Of a stretch of DNA of 64,000 nt, positions 13,601 to 25,732 are shown piece after piece (the stretch's first letter is position 1; the number at the start of each line of letters is the position of its first letter). This DNA is from Plectrocnemia conspersa (lineage: Eukaryota; Arthropoda; Insecta; Trichoptera; Polycentropodidae): the NCBI GenBank assembly GCA_009617715.1, contig VTFK01000070.1, positions 620,001-684,000 on the forward strand, read 5' to 3'. Position numbers and translations under genes: made by a program. The notes beneath the pieces were generated by a model. It saw only the letters and a list, made by a program, of their open reading frames with translations. It was not told the DNA's origin and made no database searches.

Positions 13601-16600
13601 CACAATATGGACGATATCATAGCTACCGTCTTAGCCGTAGAACCGATGAAATTTATTTATCGTGGAAGAATAGCCGTATTCAGCATACGAGTGTTGAGAG
13701 ACGAACGAATATGCGTAATCGCCGAACAACGGCCCGATTGCAGCGAAGAAGAGGTATTTTTTCAATTACAATAGAGTATACAAAACATACATATTTATAT
13801 TTAGCGCGACTTGTCACTGTATGATGCGATGTTCTTATTTTAAGGCGCTGCGTTGTTTTTATTATATAGTAATGTATTTTTTTATACTACCATAGAATGT
13901 TTTTCCTTATGTCTTGGGGGATTTTACTCGAATGCCTAAGCTGATGAGTTTTCACGGGGAAATAATTAGACGTAGTGTCTTCTTGTAATTTTATACTTCG
14001 AATTTGTCGATATGTATTTTTTTTTATTATAATAAATACATGCATCCTTTGTATATAACTAAAATTATTATTATACATACTTACATATATTAAAATTATT
14101 TTTATTATATATTCATTAATTGCTAAAAAAATATCATGGAAATAGAGAATGTATCCCGTAGAAATCTTGCTTTTAATAGTGCGAATTATTTTAGAAACAC
14201 ATTTTGCTACTCAACTGAGAATTTAACCTATAACTAGAGCATTTTTATAGTGTTTAGCGGTACTATTTAAAATACCTTCACAAATTCAATTCATACATAT
14301 CTTATCAAGAAGCTTATTATAACCCCTTACACCCTAACCTTTCCCCAAGAAAGCTCATTTGTCATTTCAGGCAATAACCTAGAATATTTGAGAAGGATGT
14401 GTTTAAAGATGCGTTTTTATGATGACTATGACTTGCAGCGGTACTTTTAAGTTATGTCGTCGCTGTTACGCATTCTCCATGAATTGTTCTCATTTGATCC
14501 AACAGTCATTCCAATGGATGTCGCGCGTATTGCAAGCTGTCGATTCCATACATCAAGTCGGAATCTATTGCTTGGCACTCGTTCAACACAATCATCTACC
14601 CAAGACTCCGCTCGGTGGCATTCATCTGTCGGAGTGCAAGAGGCGCTTCATGGAGGGCACATTGCACCCAGTTAACGTCTTGTTATGTCCTCACACGTGC
14701 GTTACCAACCTGCCTCAGCCGAGGGAAATACATTCAGGTATACAAATACATTATATCCAATACCTTGTGCGATTGTATTATTTTGTGTATCACGGAAACT
14801 GCATTTCAGATGTAGGACCAGCCTCAGTGATAGTCGGAAACTTGGTGCAAGGAAACCGTTTGGCATCGGCGCAGGGAAGAGACATGGGATTCACTGACGA
14901 TTCGGACGCAACTAGAAAAGTATATCATTTACATTCAATAAACAGTAACCCAATTGTCAATTGGGGTTGCCAGATTGCCAATAATTTACCGTGTTGCCAA
15001 AAAGCTATAGTTGACTAAAAAAGGGATCAACAGTAGTTTTTTTTAATAATGTCGCTGGATATGTGAGTTGGCAGCTAAAACCCTTTGATTTTTGTATAAA
15101 TTAGCCAACTTGTTTTATGGGATAAATTATGTTTTCGCAGGACAGTGAGACATACCGCTATTTACACATCTTTCTTACAAACCTATTGTAAATTTCCCGT
15201 TATAGTTAATCAAGTATAGTAACATAATTGTTATTCGTAATTGAGAAAGAGTTGTCAAGTTTGGGTTTACGCCTCTACTATGAGATCTAAAGCACAAGAT
15301 ACATGTATACATTCGATATACTTATCATTACTCCGATTGATTGATAAATATAAAAAATACAGTAATGATTTTAATTTGTATAAATTTGATCAAAATATAA
15401 ACAGGAGTAATGATAAGTATATCGAACGTATGTATATCCGTACAGTGTGCTTTAGAGCTAATAGTAGGGGCGTAATCCCAAACTTGCCATCTCTTTCTCA
15501 ATTATGAATAATGTTGAAATGGATAGCTCTCTAACTGACTGCTTAAGCAAATAGAGTATAGACAGAAATACGGAGACAAAATCTTTTCAGTTCACAACTG
15601 ACATGTTTTTCTATTTATTTTTTGTATACCTTAATAAGTAAAATTGTAATTAATTTAATATTTTTTTATTTATTTTAGTATCAGTTCATATCTGAAATTC
15701 TTCGATGGCGAGCAACATCTACACCCGATCACAATTTGTTCATGCTGCTAAATTCGAAGGGGAGTGTTGCGAAGATGTTGTCTTGTTCGGAGCTGCACAA
15801 AAGAGCTGAGAGAATCGGAAATCTTCTCTTAGAAAAAGGAAGGATAAACACGGGTGACCATGTAGCACTGATATTTCCGCCCGGATTGGATCTTATATGC
15901 GCATTTTATGGATGCTTGTACGTCGGAGTCGTACCGGTAACAATCAGACCACCCCATCCTCAAAACCTTCAAACGACACTACCGACAGTTCGGATGATAG
16001 TCGACGTGAGCAAATCAGTACTCATCATGTCCAATCAAAATGTCATTAAGTTATTAAAGTCTAAAGAGGCTAGTAATGCGGTGGATATAAAATCATGGCC
16101 GTTAATATTGGATACTGATGATATGCCAAAGAAGAAATTAGCTATCATGTATCGAGCGCCAACAGCAGAAATGCTAGCTTACTTGGACTTTAGCGTGTCG
16201 ACCACTGGAATGTTGGCTGGTATTAAAATGTCTCACGCGGCTGTTACGTCGCTGTGCCGATCTATGAAACTGGCTTGCGAACTTTATCCTTCGAGGCATA
16301 TAGCGCTGTGTCTCGATCCTTATTGCGGCCTAGGGTTCGCTCTATGGTGTTTGAGCAGCATTTATTCTGGGCATCATTCAATACTGATACCGCCTTCAGA
16401 GGTAGAAGTGAACGCCGCACTTTGGTTAAGTGCTGTTTCGCAGTATAGAGTTAGAGATACCTTTTGTTCGTATGGCGTGATGGAGCTATGCACTAAAGGA
16501 TTAGGAAGTACTGTCAACCAGTTAAGGTCCAGAGGCGTTAATCTGAGTTGCGTGCGAACTTGTGTGGTGATTGCGGAAGAGCGACCTAGAATTAATTTGA

Positions 16601-17759
16601 CAACATCATTCTCCAAGTTGTTTTCGGCGATCGGTTTAAGTCCGAGAGCAGTTTCGACTTCGTTTGGATGTAGAGTTAACATTGCAATCTGTCTCCAAGG
16701 AGCGTCTAGTCCAGAACCTTCGACTGTTTATGTCGATCTTCGCGCTTTAAGAAATGATAGAGTTTCTTTAGTCGAACGAGGCAGTCCACACTCTCTATGT
16801 TTAATGGAATCTGGTAAGCTCTTACCTGGAGTTAAAGTTATAATCGCCAATCCGGATACGAAAGGACAATGCGGTGATTCACATTTAGGTGAAATATGGG
16901 TGCAATCGTCTCATAACGCTAGCGGATACTTTACAATATACGGGGAAGAGAGTGATTACGTGGATCATTTCAACGCTAGATTAGTTACTGGAAGTACAGG
17001 AGAGGTTTACGCCAGAACTGGCTATCTAGGATTTTTGCGGCGCACGGAAGGTACACAGCATACTGGAACAGAAGAAACATGCTTACCACCTGTGTGTCGT
17101 GATAGCGATACCGATTCATCAGATATGTCAGTAACACAATTTTCAAACGATTCAATGGAACAGCAGGATGCCGTATTTGTTGTAGGAGCTTTGAACGAAA
17201 CCATCATAATGCGAGGAATGAGATATCATCCAATAGACATCGAAAACTGTGTGATGCGATGTCATAAGAAGATAGCAGAATGGTAAGTTATAAAACATTT
17301 AGTTGTTGTCTTCCGTAGGATATTGAAGTCCTTTTAGAACATTGGTCATTTGTTATCTAACCATAAAAATCTTTGAAATCTGTATTTTCCTTGTATTATA
17401 TTTGTAAGTTAAGGTTTGCCATTTTCCAAATGTTTTGAATTTGCCAAATGTTTGCCAAATGTTTTGAAATACCCCAAAAATAATTTGGATTGTCTTTTCT
17501 TTTCAGTTGCATCTTTACTTGGTCCAATTTATTGGTCGTTGTGGCTGAGTTGGATGGTAACGATCACGAAGCTTTAAATCTGGTTCCACTGATAACCAAC
17601 GCAGTCTTGGAAGAGCACCAGCTAATCGTGGGAGTGGTTGTCGTGGTTGACCCAGGAGTAGTGCCAATCAACTCTCGCGGAGAAAAGCAACGGATGCATT
17701 TACGCGATTGCTTCTTGTCTGATCAAATTGACGCTATATACATTGCCTACAATATGTAA
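1483..17759 (+). CDS. DIP2: DIP2, disco-interacting protein 2 (5' end missing)
   Basis: Shared exons: 9898-10026, 10088-10297, 10505-10930, 11005-11292, 11402-11807, 11882-12051, 12972-13175, 13250-13474, 13545-13753, 14506-14737, 14810-14919, 15679-17282, 17507-17759. They are preceded by alternative exon 1483-1617 or 7821-7925. All junctions are GT-AG and in phase, giving 1,487 residues after the alternative exon. Conserved landmarks seen: KIQQLLNTLKRPKR (exon 10505), PGDRIALIYPNNDP and VPIEVPLTRRDAGSQQ (11005), AYIEYTTDKDGSVMGVTVTR (adenylation core of domain 1), SFQWMSRVLQAVDSIHQVG (14506), LAYLDFSVSTTGMLAGIKMS (core of domain 2), GMRYHPIDIE, and the terminal IYIAYNM. The family carries two fatty-acyl-AMP-ligase-like domains and acts in neuronal development and lipid metabolism; enzymatic activity here is inferred only. 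The DMAP1-binding N-terminus must lie upstream. An AATAAA sits at 17763, four bases after the stop. Confidence 0.96.
1757..1841. repeat. Imperfect foldback
   Basis: TTTAATGGCAA near 1777 pairs with TTGCCATTAAA near 1821. The pairing extends imperfectly outward to GTCG at the left edge and CGAC at the right edge (about 1841). It is probably the remnant of a small inverted-repeat element; no target duplication is obvious. Confidence 0.45.
2716..2937 (-). mobile_element. LINE relic (family L1x), C-terminal ORF part
   Basis: The minus-strand frame reads NRKHLFKLL then NPKILEELCF, matching RRKLYVAKHFFKVL and NPAILEEFQF of the intact copy at 58531-59235 in the same order and spacing. Downstream on the minus strand (2570-2700) is AT-rich, without a clear copy of the 3' hairpin. 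It is degenerate and not expected to be coding. Confidence 0.5.
4322..4471 (-). CDS. Orphan exon-like open frame, unknown product
   Basis: 49 codons plus a stop (TGA at 4324-4322) following a plausible acceptor (pyrimidine-rich stretch then ATCGAG). The peptide is strongly charged, with LREKTQRGLEKR early and LGSLDSMDRDARVM later. Many codons start with G and the patch is GC-richer than its flanks, as real exons in this window are. A donor-like AGG|GTGATG lies inside, so the exon could instead end at about 4347. I do not recognise the protein and found no matching neighbour exons. The opposite strand is also partly open here, so strand is not certain. Confidence 0.3.
   Translation of the reverse strand, partial: YTINYLREKTQRGLEKRINVRRKVNRSKLGSLDSMDRDARVMCTLTKGS
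5097..5144. repeat. Perfect 23-bp inverted repeat with 2-nt loop
   Basis: The arm 5097-5119 is the exact reverse complement of 5122-5144, with only TC between them. The central arm sequence GAATCTGTAGTCCT recurs at about 3068-3082 in a looser setting. Such a near-loopless perfect arm suggests a young snap-back insertion or palindromic element. Confidence 0.85.
5736..6680 (+). mobile_element. M1 non-autonomous DNA transposon, copy 1
   Basis: It begins CACTATCTGGAAGTTG and shares a long colinear sequence with 36120-37083 and 47612-48560. Shared parts include a GC-rich block at 5770-5910, an AT-rich middle and a GC-rich block at 6420-6660 with CTCTCTCACTCTTG. The right terminus is missing after about 6680. 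Open frames at 6266-6652 and 6451-6696 recur in the other copies in two different frames and look like by-products of repeat identity. It lies in the DIP2 intron between exons A and B. The superfamily is unassigned; no transposase is seen. Confidence 0.8.
7821..7925 (+). CDS. DIP2: DIP2 alternative exon B
   Basis: 105 nt between the acceptor GTTGCTACCCTAG and the donor GTAAGG at 7926. The phase is identical to exon A (two bases in, one base out), so joining to 9898 gives RYHS-E-VRQEAVQQ. It encodes a Gly/Ser start and a basic block ending LTRNESRYHS, parallel to THNEKRYHS of exon A. The splice sites are stronger than those of exon A. Because both exons are multiples of three and of equal phase, skipping, exclusive use or joint inclusion would all keep frame. 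Confidence 0.82.
7926..9897. other. DIP2 intron, no gene seen
   Basis: AT-rich intron. A small open patch at 8436-8492 is low-complexity on both strands. No repeats or RNA genes were recognised. The acceptor before 9898 is ATTTAAATATTTCAG. Confidence 0.55.
12636..12890. repeat. Pair of diverged direct repeats in a DIP2 intron
   Basis: ATTTTGAAACAAGATGG occurs at about 12648 and again at about 12860 with partly similar flanks (TTGAATA.. before, GAGATAT.. after). The motif GCCGCCATTTTG in the tandem array at 52.4-54.1 kb is reminiscent, but I cannot show homology. Confidence 0.45.
15231..15512. mobile_element. MITE with about 100-bp inverted repeats in a DIP2 intron
   Basis: The left arm (15231-15334, containing TATACTTATCATTACTCC) and the right arm (15405-15512, containing GGAGTAATGATAAGTATA) are imperfect reverse complements down to AATTGAGAAAGAG at both outer ends. 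The inner spacer of about 70 bp is AT-rich. A diverged right arm recurs at 60588-60745 and its similarity runs some 30 bp past 15512, so the true right border may be near 15545. No target duplication is certain. Confidence 0.75.
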
Positions 17760-20700
17760 CAAAATAAAAGAGTTAGAAGATTTTAGTGCATTACGTCTAG
17801 TTAGTATTAATAATGTGAGTATATCATAATAATTTATATGAATATATGTATGATTCGAGTGCAATGAATTAATTTATTTCTAAAAGAGCAGTTAACCATT
17901 TTATATTGTTTATTATTATTTATAAGTTTACGCTTATCGCCTATGTTAAATAACAGATATTTAGTCATGACCTATGCTAAAGATTGTGTCAAATTAGATT
18001 AATGCTTATTATTTGTGTTTAGTGGTAATTTAGTCGATTAAATGATAATATTATGCATTTAATAATAAAAATGGCTGATGAATTGCAGAAATCTATGTTT
18101 TTTGATTTACCTTATAAATTGAAGACCCCCAATGCAAAAACTTGTTAATTTTAGACAACTTAAAATTCTGGAGGTGTTAGACAAAAATAAGATATGTGTC
18201 CATGTAGTATAGCAAAAATATTGGATTCGTTATTTTTTTTATATGTTATTAAAGGAATTTAATCAATAATATTTTTAATTCATTATTTACAATAAATACA
18301 AGAGGTACAAATTTCATGCTCGTCACCCTTATTTAAACATTATATATACAACATATAAAAAAAAACACTTTCTTAAAGTACTTACAATATAACAGCAGTT
18401 GATAGAAACTATAATTCTTGTGAAAGTTAATAGGAAAACAGTAGCAATCATTTGTCAAGTTTTTTTCTATTAATTTTGATAAATAATTCAATGCTAGTAA
18501 TTATTTGTTATATTGTTATAATATAAAAATGTTTTGATCAAAATCGTTTTAGATGCATAATTGTAAATATATTAAAATACATACATAAAAATATAAACTC
18601 ATTATATTTTTTTTAATTTCAGAAAAAAATTCGGCACATTTTCTAAGTCATCATAAATAACACGGAAGGTTTATTTGGATCTTATAGAATCTCTTATTAA
18701 GGTATTATTTTAATGAAGAAAAAACATTATGAGCAAATTCTATTCCCATTTTAAGTTATATGTATTTTAAAATATACACACATACTTTATATAAGAATAT
18801 TATATCTTTACGCATCTATTTAACTATGTAAGGATAGATATAAATATGTGACAAGAAAAGTGCTGGAATGTTATAAGATTATTTTGTAATGAATTTCTTT
18901 TTATTTAATTTAAATGTTCATGAAATGATTAGAACCATAAAAAATAACGAGAGTGCGCCTTTTAGCTCTTTTATATACATTTATTTAACTATACTTTACC
19001 ATTTTTTTATATACTTTATTAGTACTCGTGAGTTCCATTTGTCATATTTGTTTTTAAAGTCATTGTGCATATTTATTTTATATATATTTATGTAACATAA
19101 ATTATGATGTGGCAATAGAGTACAAAAATGTTGTAAACGGTCATATCGTTTGATTTTTATATCACTTTATGTACATAGATACATATATAATACATATGTA
19201 TATTTTAAAATAAAATGTTGCCAATGTGTTATAATTTATATTATATATTTATGTATAACAATACAATATATGCCTAAATAAGTAGTTGTGTTTCGTACTA
19301 GTTTCTTACATATAAGTAGTTAATTAAATTAGTAGAACACGTTACGGGACAATAATCAATATGGACGCACAAACGAAGGACTAAAAATTGTTTGCAGTTA
19401 GGACTGGTTTTTCCAGTTATATATTGACAATTTTTTTTTTATTTATACAATATATTATGTAATATTTACATGTTATATTTATTATTTTATGTGTATATAT
19501 CTATACATATACACACACACACTCAAACACACATACCATGGCCCAAACTAATCGACAATCAGTGATTTGTATAATTATTATTTGTAGTGCGCCTTGTTTG
19601 TAACGGTTGTTCATTATGCCGGAAAAACTAATATGTGCAAATATGTAATAATAATGCACAAAAGCATTTGACTTAACTATAAGTCGATTTTAAAAATATT
19701 TTTTTAGTAACCACACTGCGTAACAAAATTTATAATAGTATGTTATTAAAAATCTAAATAAGTTGATAGTCATCAGCGGTATGAACACAATAAGCATTCA
19801 AATCAGTGAAAAGAAATTTGCTACGTAGTGCTAATTTCAGCACTATATATTTTATTCAATAATAGGGATTAAATCATTATTATTATTATGTATTAATTTT
19901 GTTAAAGCATATTATTTTAATTGTGATATTATTTTACTAACGTTAAGTTAAAAATAAAGAATACGGCCTTCAGTTATTATTTCTAATCTACTTTACGTAT
20001 TTCTCGTGTCATTCGTTAGCTATTCGTACTCAATAATCTAGTCTTGCTTGTAAATTCTATTGTTATTATTATTATTATCAATATTATTATTATATTATAA
20101 ATAAAGATTAATTAATTAATATTTAAAAAAAAAAACAACAAATATAAAAATGATAACCGGCATTTAATGAATATGTGTGTTGTGTATTACAAGACGATAT
20201 TTGTTACTAAATAAATAAATAATGAACTATGTTAAATTGTAATAAATAATACAAAAAATAAACAACAAACACCAATTATATTTTGGATATGATCGATTGA
20301 ATGTATTATATTTATATACGAATAATTTGTGAAAGGCAAATGAGTTCTTTGTGTGATTTTAATTATGTATGTATTGTATTTTTAATACAATATTTATTAG
20401 TTATATTATTATATACATGAAATTTTGTAATGTTGGCATAATAAGGAATAGTTTAACTGAGATAAATTACTTTAATTCTGTATCGTATTCTTTGTTATTA
20501 TTTTTTATAGTGCAATATAGTGAACAGGGGCTATCATTAATTGTATATTAACTTCATTTTCTTAATCAATATTATTGCAGTTTTGAAAATTGTGTCAGTT
20601 TTTTGCGAAAATACGATAGCCCTATATGTACATATATGAAGTCTATTATGTATTCCCATGAAAAATAGCTTGAATTTGTATTATAATTAACTCGTTACTA

Positions 20701-20820
20701 TTAAAAGGTGTAAGACTACGATTGAAGTGCAAAAGTGCAATCAATATTTTTAAGTCATTTTACACTTTTTAAAAATATAATTTAATAAATATATATTAAA
20801 AACATGTCTTTTTATTATTG
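17760..20820 (+). other. DIP2: DIP2 3' flank, probable long 3' UTR region
   Basis: No coding islands. Several polyadenylation-like AATAAA or ATAAAA signals lie near 17763, 18061, 19207 and 20222. A CA/TA microsatellite lies at 19480-19530. The true mRNA end cannot be fixed from sequence. The open frames at 18889-19095 and 20369-20551 have AT-driven composition and no recognisable product. Confidence 0.35.
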
Positions 20821-21924
20821 CTGACCTTAAATTAATGAATATCTTGGTGGGGCAGGGATACTAAGAATTTTCCAGCATAACAATAATAAAGATTTAAAAA
20901 GGCGTGAAATTCATAAAAACTTTTCTTATGTGGATTTATCCTCAGAACACAATTTATCAGAATCCGTCTAAAGAGTATTTAACAAACATAGAAAAAAACT
21001 TAAAAGCAACACAAACAAACTATAATAATCTAACAAATCAGTCAGACTATGTATGGAGAGAATTGATAAGTTCCAAATTGAAACAAAACCGGCATGCAAC
21101 GAAAAATAATTGGTTTTAAATTTATACAATAAAAGATGATTAGTTTTAACAATGGCTTCTAAGCCTGTTAAAACTGAAATCGGTTACCCGTTTATTTCAT
21201 TCTTCTTTCGCGCCCACCCTCCAGGAGCGAGCTGTTTTTAGCGGAAGCCAGGAAACGGTGAGGCGGATGCTACAGAAATAACATGACAGTGGTTCTAGCG
21301 ATTGATCGAATTTCAATTACCTTTATTTATTTAATCACTCCATATTTATAGTAAAAATATAACTCGACACATGTGTGAATAATGATAATTATATATTAAT
21401 GCATTACACGTGTAAATAATTACATGCAATTTGATTATATGTAACATGTGTCTAGATTAATTTATTCGTTGCTATGCGAATTTATTTTTAATAAAATAAT
21501 GTGACGTTATTGAACCTGACCATTAGCGGTAGTTAATTTGTTGTTCCCAACACTTCAATGTTTTTTTTGCACGATGATCAGATTAGATCAGATCAATTTA
21601 AGGATTAAGCGAACCCTTTCCGACGATGACATTCAGTGACTTTCCGGAAATTAGTATCTGGAATGCACATGCGTACTTACCAACTAAAAACATTATTTTT
21701 ATCAATCTCGGTAGCTCTAAAATGAAAGCCAAAGGAAAAATGGTTAACAAATATTATCTAAGAATGTCATCATAGAATAGAATAAATGTTTCACTCAAAT
21801 TTTGTGTAAATTCTGCAATGTTTTTGTAAATCCTTCATTTAACAATTAAAAGTCGAATATTTATTCTAGTTTGGAACCTAATTTGAAAGAAAATAAGTGG
21901 TTTCATCAAATAAATAAAGTATTA
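20821..21924. other. AT-rich intergenic stretch, nothing supported
   Basis: A 71-codon open frame at 20904-21119 (+) is Asn/Lys-rich with no recognised domain. A GC-richer patch at 21200-21300 has no long frame. Confidence 0.4.
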
Positions 21925-22110
21925 AAATGAAGTGATATGAACCAGACCAGCTCCTTGTTTTACATTACATTGATCAATGTGCAATGCCACCATGTTAAGG
22001 AGGTGGATAGTGATAGCCATAGACGAGTCGGCTAGTACGAATGTCCTGACTAACAGGTATCAGAATTCTTGTGGAATAGTTAGATTTTTAACCATGTTTA
22101 TTTTCTTCTA
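21925..22110 (-). mobile_element. LINE relic (family L1x), end of ORF
   Basis: On the minus strand LADSSMAITIHLLN aligns with LADSPIAVAIRLLN, and HIDQCNV with KIDLFNV, of the intact copy ending at 59235. The preceding part has a stop and frameshifts. It is an old fragment that lacks the 3' hairpin. Confidence 0.6.
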
Positions 22111-22979
22111 CAATACATATTATAGCAGGTAGCCCCAACGACAACGACGAACTATTTAGGTCACTAGGGCTTTTACAATTATTGACTACCCCCGAAATCG
22201 GCCGCTTGTTTACCGGAATTTTCTTAGAACGGCATTCATAAACTTATGTTCCACCCAAATGTGAATGCCGTCGAAACGTAAGTACGCTACTTGTGCTCGA
22301 TTATAATTTTGTATAAAAAAATATTTTATACCTCATTGATTTTATTTTATATTGTCGATCTCGAAGAAAACATTTATTATATTGTGGTGGCGTTTTGACA
22401 GTGCTGCCACCCCACCGCTTAACTTGAGAATCGGGTGGTTTTTAACAACTGGCAGTACATGCATTCTCTCTCTCGGCTTGGGGGTGGCTTATTTTATAAA
22501 TTGTATATTAAATTTATTGTAAAATTAATTAATTGTAAATTTTCTTATTTTATTATTTGACAGATCATGGTAGAAATACATCATTATTATTATTATAAAA
22601 ATTATACACATGTATTTGTAATTTCTAGTTTCGTTTATTTAAGTAGAAATTACAAATACTTGAGTATATTTTTATTATAATACATAATTTGCTAGCTAAT
22701 TCTATAATGAATCAATTTTTGTGTTTTTTTTTTACTTTGTAATGATATGATAATTTTGTCATGTTTTATACTATTTGATATATTGCATTTTATTGTATTA
22801 TTTAAAATTAATTATAATGATAATTTGCCAATTCGTTATTTTATTACATTTTTATTGTATTATAAAACATCTTGTTTAAATAAGAAAACAAATATTACAT
22901 ACAAAAATAAATAATATGCATATATATTATAATATAATAATATGTGAAGAGTATGTTTGTAGCGTAATTGGGAAGTGAG

Positions 22980-23095
22980 GCAAAAAAGGCCGTCTGTTCT
23001 GGATTTTTAGGAAGGTCAGATTTTCTTTAAAAAAATGTATGGGGGGGGGGCAATTTTAAGAATTGCCCCAGGTGCACATACGGGCTAGCACGCCG
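22980..23095 (-). mobile_element. Degenerate hAT-type MITE fragment
   Basis: CAATTTTAAGAATTGCCCCA, then CACATACGGGCTAGCACGCC, matches the reverse complement of the left end of the intact element at 45628-45889. A run of ten G precedes it, as in that element's poly-C/G tract. No target duplication remains. Confidence 0.55.
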
Positions 23096-24556
23096 TGTCT
23101 CTGCCAGCTCTCCAAAAAAGGGTCGTTTTATTAAATAGCCCTCAAAACCACATGCACTACAACATTTTATTAAGCAGCACAGAAGTTGGTTCGTTCATCG
23201 CAGATAATGTTTAAATAGTATTTAAGTCATTATTACACATCAGCAAAAATACTAACTCACTTATTAGTTATTAAACGACTAATGCCGTTTATTATTTGAC
23301 AAAATAACTGGTCGACTTTTTAATAATTAATTGAAATTATAAAACTTTTTTATTTACTATACATGGTCATTTTATCTGTTATGACTGATTGTTATTTATT
23401 GAGTTATGGCCAAATACGTCAACCTGCATCGCACTGGAGCACAATTGTCATTGTGTCGCGGAGTTTCTTGCTGGTCCGTTTGCTCGTTCCCTGGAAATGG
23501 AATCGTTACGAAATTATAGTATCTGATTTAATATACTATAATTGTATAATAGTTAAGTTTCTAGTGAGCTCCGATTCGCTTTTGTGGGCGATTGAACGAA
23601 TCCTTTGTCGTTCGTCATGCAGCCGTCTACCAGCGTAGCGGGTGAGCCATAAATTCATTAATATAAATGACACCCTATATAACCCACTGTCTGTTACTTT
23701 AAGTAACGATGAATTATTCCAATAAGTGCATTATACCGTTTTTCTTCGAATATCGGCCCAAGCATATATTAATTTATTTAAAATCTTATCCTAGTTAGTA
23801 TTTCAGGCCAGTTTCTAAATTCTAATTAAATTTCAGATTAAATGATCAGGTTGAAAATGGTTAAGTGAGAACGGATGAGCATGTAATGCAGCATGTTTTT
23901 GTGGAAATGGGTAGTTTAGTGATAGCAAGTGAAAGAGTTTCCAGGAATCATACATAGGTTTATATGGGACAGGCAAGTGAAATCGCAAATTCCACGGGGC
24001 AACTTAAGATAGAAATTCTATGAAATAACTTTACTTATTTCACGTTATCAAGTGAAATTTTCTATATTTATATGCATCATGTTCAAACTCGCTTATAATT
24101 GAGAGCTGGTTAATACTTATAGTCGGCCTTTTTTCGAGAAAATAGGTAAGTGCCATTGGCAATGGCTACCTTAACGTCCAAGCGCAAATCGTTGCTGTGA
24201 AATATGATTAATTATTTTCCAACATTTTTCATCTGATTCAAGTTTAATGGCTGTCATTTTTAGATTAATTTTACAGTTGTAATCAATCGGCTTTCTCTTT
24301 CTGATATAGTCAAAATTTAACATATATTTATCTTTCAGTAACTCTCTTTTATATATACATATTAAAGTAAGCAATGATAAATCTAGATTTTAGTCCTGCG
24401 TAAAGTTTTTAAACTATTTAAATATCAAATAGTAAATGATAAAATATTGAATAGAAAAATATATCTCTAGAAGTAGTCCTTTCAACTTCCCCGTCTCTTT
24501 CATCTTCATCACTATTCATACATAATCACATTTTTCTCTTTAAACTGAACTATTAC

Positions 24557-25000
24557 TTAACACGTTGACTGCCATGGAATTGTTCACGATTCCGGTATAA
24601 AGAGGCAATTTGATTTAATCATGTTATATTATTAAAAACTTTAATAATATTACATAGTAATAATCTAAAAAACTAAAAAATGTTGTTTTTTTTTAAAAAA
24701 AAACATGTTATGAATTATCTCATAGTTGACTTATGTAACAGAAACCTCTTCGCGGTAGCCAACTATGAGACACACTTTGACCTGTCGTTTCGCTAGAGCT
24801 GAGTCAGATATAATGTATAAATTCGTTAGTAATAATTGAGATATAATGCCGAGAGGATCACATTTGTGTCTTTCTTGCGTGTGTTATTTTATAATCAAAT
24901 TATAAATATTCCAATATGGATAGGAAAAGACGACTTACTAAAATAGAGTACTACTCTGATAATGAAAGTGATCTAGAACTTGACGATATTGACCCCTAAC
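24557..25000 (+). pseudogene. piggyBac-like element, 5' end with start of transposase
   Basis: TTAA at 24557-24560 is followed by CACGTTGACTGCC, typical of piggyBac-like termini. A subterminal inverted repeat (TCTCATAGTTG at 24718 and CAACTATGAGA at 24760) follows. A short frame starting at 24916 reads MDRKRRLTKIEYYSDNESD, then an acidic stretch and a stop at 24997-24999. This resembles the acidic N-terminus of piggyBac transposases. No catalytic domain and no right terminus are found, so it is a truncated or internally deleted copy. Confidence 0.5.
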
Positions 25001-25649
25001 TTGTGCCCCCCACAGTCAAACTCTCGACGCACACACATGCACACATGGCCAAATGCACCGATCGGTCTTTTCATCAAACTAGAACGTACTTTAGTCGAGC
25101 TAGGCGTTAAGCAGACGTAATCTGGTGATACTAGATGCATGCGCACTAGAACTTCAACCGTTACTCGTGCTCGTGTTTACAATCACTCGTCATCAACCGT
25201 TCATGCAGTTGACATTTTGAACCTGTCCATTTCTTCGGCCTTTCGGCCATCATATGTCGCAGTGGGAGCTGCCGGCTTCCCATACTAATAGCCAGGCAGG
25301 GGCGAAATCTTTGCAACAAAAGTTTAATTTCCAACCTTTTTAAAGTTTCGAATTTATAACTAATTTAAGATAATGGATGATAAACTTACCACTTGTGTGT
25401 GCATTGTAAAACAGGAGAAAATATGTATGACTTTTTATCATTGGACAAATATTCATATGATAAGAATTTTTGTAATGACTCGATAAATTTAGATTATTTT
25501 TTTATATGTTTTCAAACCTTTTTTTATCAAGTCATTAAATAAACCGTGCTGTAACATAACACCTTATAATTATGCTTTTACTATCAAATTTTTGTTTGTA
25601 ACGTTATTACGCACACACTTACAATATATTGACCGCAACACAAATTCAA

Positions 25650-25661
25650 CTTATCTTATCT
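25650..25661. promoter_or_regulatory. Tandem GATA-type sites upstream of the PGRP gene
   Basis: CTTATCTTATCT reads AGATAAGATAAG on the minus strand, that is two overlapping WGATAR sites, about 72 bp before the PGRP start codon. GATA factors co-regulate many insect immune genes in fat body and gut (established knowledge). Function here is inference; I did not find a convincing NF-kB site beside it. Confidence 0.35.
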
Positions 25662-25732
25662 GAGTGATTGTGACATTGTACCAGTTTTGTTTTATTTGAT
25701 TGCACATGTTTATATTAACTATATCGGTTAAA

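Noticed and set aside
14419..15018. 199-codon frame read straight through 14419-15018
   Set aside because: It fuses two DIP2 exons (14506-14737 and 14810-14919) through a short open intron; splice sites and family conservation support the two exons.
23363..23638. LINE-like sequence around GAGTTTCTTGCTGG
   Set aside because: Only a short string resembles LINE 3' regions remembered from insects; there are no coding motifs to confirm it.
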